Shown here: positions 7,264 through 13,704 of the stretch, piece after piece
Position numbering within the stretch: position 1 is the stretch's first letter
Layout: each line of letters begins with the position of its first letter
NCBI GenBank assembly: GCA_050485785.1
Contig: JBJHCA010000055.1
Span: forward strand, 1-22,073
DNA: 22,073 nt
DNA from: JBJHCA01 sp050485785
Lineage (GTDB): Bacteria; Bacteroidota; Bacteroidia; Chitinophagales; Saprospiraceae
Direction of reading: 5' to 3'
Made by a program: the position numbers and the translations under genes
The notes under the pieces: generated by a model
Seen by the model: the letters and a program-made list of their open reading frames with translations, nothing else
The model's database searches: none
What the model was told of the DNA's origin: nothing

Positions 7264-9756
7264 TTATGAACTGCTCACGGCCTGCCGAATGGAATTGTAA
7301 TCCAGGTAATAAATGGCTTTCACCACAAAGGTATTGTGTTGGGGGCCTGAAGCTAACTGGCCAAATTCCCTGAAATAAGTCATCGGTACCCTATTATTGC
7401 TGGAGAACATGTTGTTTTTCCATACGAATATTAGGTCACTGCCCGGTGCAAAACGCCAGGTATAGATCAGGTCTAAGGTAAAGATATGAAATACAATGTC
7501 GTGCAGGCTCTTCTCGCCATCACTTCTTCTGCCGCTGTAAACTGTAGATGCCAGTTTGCCATTGGGCTGCAAGGTGTAAAAGGAGTCATAATCCACATTG
7601 GAATAAAAATGCCGGAGATTGACAACTGCATTCATTCGGTGCGTAAAAATGTACTGTAGTCGCAAATTGTTTTCGACAACCAGTCTGTTGCGCCGGCCAA
7701 AAACAATAGCATCAGATTCCAGTTGTTCGAAACCCTGCGAATCCGGATTTTTGGCCACAAACCCTTCGTCGTGGAAGAACCGGAGATAGCGGAATGATGG
7801 AAAAGCCGAGAACCGGTCAGACAACCTGAAACGGGGTTCCAGTAAAATCTCAAAAATGTTTCGGGAACTTCCCGGGAACATTGTTCCGGAAAGCCTGATG
7901 TCAATGGCCACCGGATTCCGGTAATCAGAAGAATAATAAAAACTGCCGTAAGTGCGTGGCCGCTGAAGGTAAAACACATCGAACCGGCCGGTACGCGGTT
8001 CAAAAAAATCTTTGACGTCTATGGGAGAATGTTGGACGGTGAGGTAAATAAAGTCCCATGATTTGAAAAACATCATGGTATTCCATTCCAGCCGGAGGCC
8101 GGTAATATCTGCGGCACTGTGCAACCGGGTATAGTGCAGGTTCAGATGGCTGTTCATCCGGTTAAAAATGCTGAAGGGTTCGTACCGGTAATATCCGCCA
8201 CCTCCTATCCAACGTCTTTCATTGGAGAGCGTAAGCAGTCCCAGGTCATTGGGGTCAAAGTGTGTACTGATCTGCCTGTACGAAGCCGACCCTCTCCACC
8301 TGCCGCTTATTCGCCCGGCCTCCAGGTGAAATTGGTGTCCCCGGCTGCGTTCATCATTAATTGCTGTGTTGCGGACCATGCTGTAATGCCCTGAGCCCCT
8401 CAGACTGTATATCTGACCGGCAGAATTGAGCCTGAAGTCAGCACCGGCAACATTGGAACCCGGGGTTTTTTGGCCACGATAAACATGGGTGTTCATCAGG
8501 GCAATTGTGGATTGGTGTCCAAAGCTTTGCTCAACTACCAGCATGTTGTAATTGGTGGCGGGAACAGCCGGAATTTCACGCCGGACACCGGATTCATCTT
8601 CTGCTGTGGCCATAATTCCGGCGGTGACGGCATTGATTAAACCAATTCCCGTTCCGCCACCTGTTTTTCCCGACAGTTTGGTGGCATTGATCAGTTGAGG
8701 CAGTACAGGATTGTAAACAATGCTTTCACCGGGTTCGAGTTGCTCGCTGAGGTTAAATCTGTAACGGGGAGAACCACCAATTCTGCGACTGTAGAAAATG
8801 GAACCACGGTTAAAAATTTCCATGCCTTCGGTAAAGAACTGACGGTTCTCATCAAACTCATGTTCGAAAGGCGTAAGGTTGAGAAAATCGCGATCGGAGA
8901 TGGTTTGGCTGAAATCGGGGATCAAGGTTACATCTAGTGTAAATGCTTGACCGATGCCTAGTTTCAGGTCCATACCACCACTCAGGCTCCAGGGATGATG
9001 ATCGGTAAATTGGTTAAATTCCTTACCGAGTGCGGCAAAAGGGAAAAGGGACAACCTGAGCGGAGGACGGATATTACTGATACCTTTTAGTGTTCCCGTT
9101 TGCATAAGCAAACCGGCGCGGTTGGGGTCTACGGGATGCCACCAGCTCTGCTGCCGTATCCGGCGGATATTCCGGCCAAAGTTTATCTGCCATTCCTGCA
9201 TTTCACCGCGTGGAAACCTGAGAGCAGCCCATGGAATGCGCAATTCCACCGACCAGCCTTCATCGTCAATCTGCACTGCACTTTCCCAAACTGCATTCCA
9301 GGAAGCATCGCGGCTGTCATTGTAAATGCGGGCATCGCGCTGTACGCCTGATGCCGTTACCACAAAGGAGTAACCATAAACGCCATCTGCATAAGGGTCG
9401 ATGATCACTTCAAAATAATCAGCATTGCCAATGGTGTTTCTTTCACTCAATTCCCTCAGAATCCCCTCCGGGTCATCATCATACAGCCTGGCTGCGATGT
9501 AAAGTGCCTGATCATTGTATCTCACCATTATACCGGTAGGGAATAGAGCGGGCTCACCCGGATGTGGCTCTTCCTGAACAAATATCTTCCCGGGCTCAGG
9601 AGGTGAAGACCAGTCGACATCGTTAAAATTGCCGTCAATGGTTATGCTTTGATGGGCTCTGTGCGCCCATATCACATATCCGGTATCCGGCAGACTTTCT
9701 GTAAAAGCAAGCAGAGCAAAAAGTTGACAATACAAAACACCAAAATGATGACGCAT
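7264..9756 (-). CDS. CBM9-like / DUF5916 outer-membrane protein
   Basis: The protein has 830 residues from ATG 9756, which begins a signal peptide (MRHHFGVLYCQLFALLAF). Residues about 35-225 form a family 9 carbohydrate-binding-like domain (ITIDGNFNDVDW, ADYFEVIIDPYADG, WSVELRIPWAALRF). The rest is DUF5916, a long run of amphipathic strands rich in aromatic residues that ends in YYLDYNS and suggests an outer-membrane beta-barrel. Conserved pieces include LIPDFSQTISDRDFLNLTPFE and FFTEGMEIF. The family is common in Bacteroidota and its substrate is unknown. The frame is open upstream to a TTG (9792), but no signal peptide would begin there. It lies 66 bp after the hydrolase gene and 46 bp before the deacetylase gene, so joint expression with the latter is possible. 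Confidence 0.88.
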   Translation of the reverse strand: MRHHFGVLYCQLFALLAFTESLPDTGYVIWAHRAHQSITIDGNFNDVDWSSPPEPGKIFVQEEPHPGEPALFPTGIMVRYNDQALYIAARLYDDDPEGILRELSERNTIGNADYFEVIIDPYADGVYGYSFVVTASGVQRDARIYNDSRDASWNAVWESAVQIDDEGWSVELRIPWAALRFPRGEMQEWQINFGRNIRRIRQQSWWHPVDPNRAGLLMQTGTLKGISNIRPPLRLSLFPFAALGKEFNQFTDHHPWSLSGGMDLKLGIGQAFTLDVTLIPDFSQTISDRDFLNLTPFEHEFDENRQFFTEGMEIFNRGSIFYSRRIGGSPRYRFNLSEQLEPGESIVYNPVLPQLINATKLSGKTGGGTGIGLINAVTAGIMATAEDESGVRREIPAVPATNYNMLVVEQSFGHQSTIALMNTHVYRGQKTPGSNVAGADFRLNSAGQIYSLRGSGHYSMVRNTAINDERSRGHQFHLEAGRISGRWRGSASYRQISTHFDPNDLGLLTLSNERRWIGGGGYYRYEPFSIFNRMNSHLNLHYTRLHSAADITGLRLEWNTMMFFKSWDFIYLTVQHSPIDVKDFFEPRTGRFDVFYLQRPRTYGSFYYSSDYRNPVAIDIRLSGTMFPGSSRNIFEILLEPRFRLSDRFSAFPSFRYLRFFHDEGFVAKNPDSQGFEQLESDAIVFGRRNRLVVENNLRLQYIFTHRMNAVVNLRHFYSNVDYDSFYTLQPNGKLASTVYSGRRSDGEKSLHDIVFHIFTLDLIYTWRFAPGSDLIFVWKNNMFSSNNRVPMTYFREFGQLASGPQHNTFVVKAIYYLDYNSIRQAVSSS

Positions 9757-9789
9757 GAAAGAGTCCGTCGATGATTTGCCGGAAGTAGG

Positions 9790-9815
9790 CAAATGTAATG
9801 AGCTCCTGAAACAAA
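9790..9815 (-). promoter_or_regulatory. Possible promoter of the CBM9/DUF5916 gene
   Basis: TACATTTG (9797-9790) is a perfect -7 element on the minus strand, about 33 bp before the ATG. The nearest TTTG (9815-9812) is only 14 bp upstream of it, shorter than the usual 19-22, so the -33 element is doubtful. Confidence 0.35.
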
Positions 9816-9822
9816 TTGAGGT

Positions 9823-10677
9823 TTAGCGCAGTACAAAGTCTGCAGATTTTTCACAAACCTCATACAGAGGCTGTATCAACTGTGCATGGGTATATGGGTG
9901 AGTGGCACCGAAAGTATGATCTCCATCCGGTATGATGAGCAGTGAAGAACTACGGCACCATGAATGTAATTGTTTGGCGGATTCGGCAGATACAGCCTGA
10001 TCTGCTGAACCATGAACAAACAGGCAGGGTATACTGACCGATTGCAGCGCTTTTTGAATGTTCAATCTCTCTTTGTAATGCAAAAAGTCGGTATAAAGAG
10101 TGTAGTTTAGCGGCATTTCCTGCAGTGTACGGGCATTGAAAACGTAGATGACACCCCGCTTTTTCCACTGGTCGAGAAATCTGGGTTCATGGAAGTATTC
10201 TGAATAGTCAAGCCTGCTAACGGAAGCCCAGGTGATCAGTTGGTTCACTCTTTCGTCTTCTGCCGCTTTGATAATACAAACCCCACCACCCCGGCTGTGG
10301 CCGATAAGGGTGATCCGGTGAAATTCGGTTTCTGCTTCGGGTAACTCATCAGGCATGCTGTACACCCAGTTGATCACATCGTTCAGATCGGTGAGCTCCT
10401 TGCTGTAAGTATTGCGGCCAAAAGCCTCCAGGTCATCAAAAGTGTCGGGATGATCAGGTGTGACACCATTGTGGGAAAAGTTGAATTTGATAAAAACCAT
10501 TCCCCGCCGCGCGAAATGATCCGCCACTATACTCCATGGTCCCCAGTCTTTAAACCCTTTAAATCCATGGGCGAAGATAACCACCGGTTTGCGCCGTCCC
10601 GTAGCCTTAAAGCATACATCCAGGGTAATGGCGCGGCCGGCCGTGCCGGGAATGATAATATGATTGTAATGAACCAT
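9823..10677 (-). CDS. Alpha/beta hydrolase
   Basis: This 284-residue serine hydrolase has the alpha/beta fold. The oxyanion-hole HG lies at 37-38 (VIFAHGFKGFKDWG). The nucleophile is S128 in GHSRGG, the acid is probably D226 in VHGSADQAV, and the histidine is H254 in DGDHTFGATHP. The arrangement resembles prolyl oligopeptidase-like and dienelactone hydrolase-like enzymes. No signal peptide is present, so it should be cytoplasmic. The substrate cannot be told; an ester or short peptide is likely. Its start is only 8 bp after the stop of the oxidoreductase gene, so the two form an operon. Confidence 0.88.
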   Translation of the reverse strand: MVHYNHIIIPGTAGRAITLDVCFKATGRRKPVVIFAHGFKGFKDWGPWSIVADHFARRGMVFIKFNFSHNGVTPDHPDTFDDLEAFGRNTYSKELTDLNDVINWVYSMPDELPEAETEFHRITLIGHSRGGGVCIIKAAEDERVNQLITWASVSRLDYSEYFHEPRFLDQWKKRGVIYVFNARTLQEMPLNYTLYTDFLHYKERLNIQKALQSVSIPCLFVHGSADQAVSAESAKQLHSWCRSSSLLIIPDGDHTFGATHPYTHAQLIQPLYEVCEKSADFVLR

Positions 10678-10685
10678 AATAGCTA

Positions 10686-11657
10686 TTACATTGGATTGAT
10701 ATTCAGCACAATTTTACCGAATTGAACCGATGTATCCATTATTTCATAGGCTTTTTTGCCTTGTTCCAGACTAAAAACCGAATCCACAACGGGTCTGATG
10801 GCATGTTTGTCTACAAAGCTGAGCATTTTTGCAAATTCATCAGGGCTGCCCATGGTACTGCCTGAAATGCTGAGTTGCTTCCAAAAGATTTGCTGTGGGC
10901 TGAGTTGATCGATGTTACCCGCTGTTCCGCCATAAGTTACTATGCGGCCACCCGGTTTGCATAACCCGGGGAAAAACTGAAACTGGCTTCCGCCGGCACT
11001 GTCTATTACCAGATCAAACAATCCGGCTTCGGACCTGAGTTGTTTCTGCCAGTTTTGTTCTTTGTACACAACTCCGCCGGCAGCTCCAAGGTCTATTGCT
11101 CTTGCAATTTTTCCGCTGCTTCCCGAGGAGACCCAAACGGTGGCACCGGCAGCGAGAGCAAACTGCATTGCCATAAGGGCAACCCCGCCGCCAATACCTG
11201 AAATCAGGACGTTTTGTCCCTGGTTTAGTTGCCCACGTGTAAACAATGCCCGGTATGCCGTGAGGCCGGCCAGGGGCAGCGCAGCAGCTTCTTCATGTGT
11301 CAGGTGTTGAGGGCAGGGATATAGGTGATGATCGGGAACCTGCACCCATTCGGCAAAAGTGCCATTGCGCGGCATTCCAAGAATATGGTAATCGGCACTT
11401 TGGTGGCTTTGGCTGTTTCCCCAGTTGAATCCGGGCTGGATCAATACCCGTTGGTTATTGACTATGCCGCAACCGCAAGAGCCGGGAATTACCGGCAAGC
11501 GAATGCCTGCATATTTGCCGCGGGAAATGTACAAATCACGCCGGTTGAGCGAAGCGGCGATGAGTTGTACCATGGTCTCGCCGGGGACAGGCTCAGGAAG
11601 GGGAACCGTGGTGTATTCGGGATAACTGTGAAGAGAAGTGAGGTAAAGTGCCTGCAT
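10686..11657 (-). CDS. Medium-chain NAD(P)-dependent oxidoreductase (quinone reductase-like)
   Basis: This 323-residue protein of the medium-chain dehydrogenase/reductase superfamily has a GroES-like N-terminal domain (about 20-120, with SLNRRDLYISRGKY) and a Rossmann domain. The cofactor loop is ISGIGGGVALMAMQFALAAG, and LFDLVIDSAGG and GGRIVTYGGTAG follow. The catalytic zinc ligands of alcohol dehydrogenases are absent: the usual GHE position reads PGSCGCG. It is therefore closer to the zinc-free quinone oxidoreductases that reduce quinones or enones with NADPH. It starts the two-gene unit with the hydrolase. A probable promoter with a perfect dyad lies just upstream. Confidence 0.88.
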   Translation of the reverse strand: MQALYLTSLHSYPEYTTVPLPEPVPGETMVQLIAASLNRRDLYISRGKYAGIRLPVIPGSCGCGIVNNQRVLIQPGFNWGNSQSHQSADYHILGMPRNGTFAEWVQVPDHHLYPCPQHLTHEEAAALPLAGLTAYRALFTRGQLNQGQNVLISGIGGGVALMAMQFALAAGATVWVSSGSSGKIARAIDLGAAGGVVYKEQNWQKQLRSEAGLFDLVIDSAGGSQFQFFPGLCKPGGRIVTYGGTAGNIDQLSPQQIFWKQLSISGSTMGSPDEFAKMLSFVDKHAIRPVVDSVFSLEQGKKAYEIMDTSVQFGKIVLNINPM

Positions 11658-11689
11658 AAGCTGTTCGATAGATGATTATAGGAGGTTAA

Positions 11690-11721
11690 CAAAGTTGCCC
11701 GGTGTTCGGGTTTAGCTCCAA
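11690..11721 (-). promoter_or_regulatory. Probable promoter of the oxidoreductase-hydrolase operon
   Basis: TTG (11721-11719), 21 bp, then CAACTTTG (11697-11690) differs from TAnnTTTG at the first base. It lies 33-64 bp before the ATG. The -33 element falls in the centre of the dyad at 11709-11731. Confidence 0.35.
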
Positions 11722-11731
11722 TTGCTAAACC
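11709..11731. promoter_or_regulatory. Perfect 8-bp dyad, candidate operator
   Basis: GGTTTAGC and GCTAAACC are separated by 7 bp. Past a G-G mismatch three more outer pairs (TTC/GAA) can form. It lies between the DUF368 stop and the oxidoreductase start. No T-run follows on either strand, so it is a poor terminator. Overlap with the probable -33 element suggests a repressor site. Confidence 0.4.
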
Positions 11732-11823
11732 GGAAGACCATGTGGCGATACCTTATAGAACGGGTACCGGGTTGCTTTCAGGGAAAAGAATAACAAAATG
11801 ACATATAAAAAAACTACCTGCCA

Positions 11824-12789
11824 TCATTGTTCAGCTACCTCTCTTGTATCAATACGTTCAAGCATAAAGACCAAAGCCATTCCGAAGACCATAAATCCTA
11901 TAGTTATGAAAGTATTGGGATTTCCATCAAAATTCCAGGGCATTACGTTGTATTCTCTGATGAGGCGGGCATCGATGAGAGTGGCCAGTACAGCATCGGT
12001 AATAGTGTTTCCCTGCTCGTCGAGCCAGATAGCCGGATTGCGCCATGGCCAGATTTTGTTGAGCGAACCGAAAATAAAACCCGTGAGAAGAGCCAAAAGC
12101 TGGCACCGGTAATGTTTAAAAAGCCAGGACAGGATGTGAGCCAGGGTAAACAGGCCGGTAAGGCAGCCCATGAAAAAAATGAAACTGATCTGTATACTTT
12201 CCGTGCTTCCTTTGATGGCTTCTTTTACGTGGGGCACTATAATGGTATACATTCCCAGTAAAAGCAGAATAAAACTTCCACTGATACCGGGCATGATGAG
12301 TGCTGAAACGGCTATTGCACCGGAAAAGAAAATGGTGACCGGATTAACGGAACCTTCGGCAGGTGCCAGCATGGTAATTCCCAAAGCTACAAGAGCACCG
12401 AATGCCAGTAAAATAGCCTCGGTTATGGTCCAGTTACTGATTTGACGGGCCACATAGACAGAAGAAGCAAAGATGAGGCCGAAAAAAAAGCCCCACAACA
12501 CAACGGGATAGTTTTCCAATAGCCATGTTATGCCAAAGACGCCAATGATGAGGCCAACGATCATGCCTGTCATCAGGAAAAACACAAAGACTCCGTCAAT
12601 TTTTTTCCAAAAGCCTTTTAGTCCTTCCTTGCGCAAGGTGGTAAAGAGTGAAGGTCGGATGCTGTTGATCACTGCCAGCAATCGTTCGTAAATACCGGTG
12701 ATGAAGGCAATGGTACCACCGGATACCCCCGGAACTACTTCGGCCATACCCATAGCCATTCCTTTCAGGGCGATCCACAAGTTTTTCAT
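11824..12789 (-). CDS. DUF368 family polyprenyl-phosphate transporter candidate
   Basis: This 321-residue polytopic inner-membrane protein has about eight or nine hydrophobic segments. Two related signatures, VPGVSGGT (19-26) and MPGISGS (166-172), sit in its two halves and show the family's internal inverted repeat. DUF368 proteins have been implicated in recycling undecaprenyl phosphate, the lipid carrier of cell-wall and polysaccharide synthesis, to the inner face of the membrane. That function is known for the family and inferred here. The gene has its own good promoter (12814-12847). A strong terminator stands just upstream and points toward the gene. A TGA ends it at 11824. Confidence 0.9.
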   Translation of the reverse strand: MKNLWIALKGMAMGMAEVVPGVSGGTIAFITGIYERLLAVINSIRPSLFTTLRKEGLKGFWKKIDGVFVFFLMTGMIVGLIIGVFGITWLLENYPVVLWGFFFGLIFASSVYVARQISNWTITEAILLAFGALVALGITMLAPAEGSVNPVTIFFSGAIAVSALIMPGISGSFILLLLGMYTIIVPHVKEAIKGSTESIQISFIFFMGCLTGLFTLAHILSWLFKHYRCQLLALLTGFIFGSLNKIWPWRNPAIWLDEQGNTITDAVLATLIDARLIREYNVMPWNFDGNPNTFITIGFMVFGMALVFMLERIDTREVAEQ

Positions 12790-12813
12790 AAGTGTTCAAT
12801 CGGATTTGAATGG

Positions 12814-12847
12814 CAAAGCTAATGGATATTTGATGCTTTTCCACAAA
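12814..12847 (-). promoter_or_regulatory. Promoter of the DUF368 gene
   Basis: TTTG (12847-12844), 22 bp, then TAGCTTTG (12821-12814) is a perfect -7 box. Transcription would start near 12808, about 19 bp before the ATG. Confidence 0.55.
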
Positions 12848-12892
12848 GCGGGGAACGGCATTTGGGCAATAAAGGATAAAGCACTTTGCCGT

Positions 12893-12929
12893 AAAAAAAG
12901 AGGCCCGATAACTAAAGGTTATCGGGCCT
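12893..12929 (-). terminator. Strong intrinsic terminator without an assigned gene
   Basis: AGGCCCGATAAC (12901-12912) and GTTATCGGGCCT (12918-12929) form a perfect 12-bp stem with a 5-nt loop. On the minus strand a C and seven Ts follow directly. The plus strand has no T-run, so it works for minus-strand transcription only. It lies upstream of the DUF368 gene, and the next recognised gene to the right has its own terminator at 13580. It must end some transcript that begins within the gap 12930-13579, or act as an attenuator. Confidence 0.85.
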
Positions 12930-13579
12930 GCTGTACATTGGTTGATGGAACCAAGATTCGACTAAAAGTAGCCGCTAGGTTACATTTTATATTCCATTTC
13001 TCATCCGGTACCCAACCAATTCCGGGGATGTACAAGGGAATTACCGGGTGGTTGATGCCCGGCAGGGAAAGTTAGGTCAGGCATCACCGTTTTCTTTATT
13101 GCATTGGTTTTGGTCAGTAAAGAATAATAAACGGTAAACACCCGGGGTACATCCCTGTTGCTGTAGTTCTTGCTCGTTGAATTTGTGCTGATATTGCCTG
13201 AAAACCCCTGGGAACCAAAGGCAGGATTGAAGTTGAAAAGCTTTGAAGAAAAGGCTTTCATGGCAATAGGTTTACTTTCTCGTGTGTAAAGGGACATGCA
13301 AGGTAAAGCGAAAAATTGATTTTCCAAATATTTTATGAAAATTTTTTTAAAAAATTTATCGAGTGCGTTTTTCTGCAGTACGTTGGTTTAGTGTGGATTA
13401 TAGGAGTAGTAAGCATGTCCCGAAAAAACTTCAGCTGACATAATGAGCAGTGAAAGTAAATATTGGTGTACACTGCTGCAGTAAAAATCTGCTTATCAGC
13501 AGTGATTGCAATGAAAGGTTAGCAGTTGTAGTAATTCTATCATGCTGAGCGGCTGGGGTATTCAAGCGGGGTAATGATT
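12930..13579. other. Gap of 650 bp with no convincing gene
   Basis: The minus strand has an open frame from ATG 13261 to 13001 (86 codons: MKAFSSKLFNFNP... ending PRNWLGTG). Another frame is open from 13071 to the TAA at 12919, with the segment PGIGWVPDEKWNIKCNLAA, and its stop lies inside the terminator. Neither is recognised. The minus strand also folds into consecutive hairpins before the terminator: CGGCTA-CTTT-TAGTCG and TTGGTT-CCATC-AACCAA. A run of A and T at 13329-13360 could be part of a promoter, but no full match was found. A frameshifted gene remnant, a small RNA, or a regulatory leader are all possible. Confidence 0.35.
13471..13504. other. Inverted repeat in the gene-free gap
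   Basis: CACTGCTG (13471-13478) and CAGCAGTG (13497-13504) pair perfectly around an 18-nt loop. No T-run follows. Its role is unknown; it lies about 75 bp beyond the terminator of the T9SS-sorted protein gene. Confidence 0.35.
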
Positions 13580-13613
13580 AAACACCTGCCCCGGCTGACC
13601 AGGACAGGTGTTT
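13580..13613 (-). terminator. Terminator of the T9SS-sorted protein gene
   Basis: AAACACCTG (13580-13588) and CAGGTGTTT (13605-13613) pair, and the stem continues inward to a 4-nt loop. The two C-A mismatches seen on the plus strand become G-U pairs in minus-strand RNA, giving about 15 paired positions. This favours the minus strand. It lies about 90 bp after the stop at 13705; the T-run after it is short. Confidence 0.7.
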
Positions 13614-13704
13614 CCTAGAAGAAATCTGTTTTTAAAGCTGGTGCCAATGTTTGACCAGACGCATCATAAATGTAATCTAAAGGAACAACAAAAATTACTG
13701 ACTT

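Noticed and set aside
11797..11823. T-run just after the DUF368 stop on the minus strand, as an intrinsic terminator.
   Set aside because: No inverted repeat precedes the run of seven Ts.
13025..13155. 9-bp inverted repeat GGGATGTAC / GTACATCCC about 113 bp apart.
   Set aside because: A pairing of this length at this distance is expected by chance fairly often in a 400-bp window.
12930..13330. Possible tmRNA, because GATTCGAC occurs at 12954-12961 on the plus strand.
   Set aside because: There is no matching 3' T-arm with CCA, no tag peptide ending in ALAA and a stop, and the terminator points the other way.
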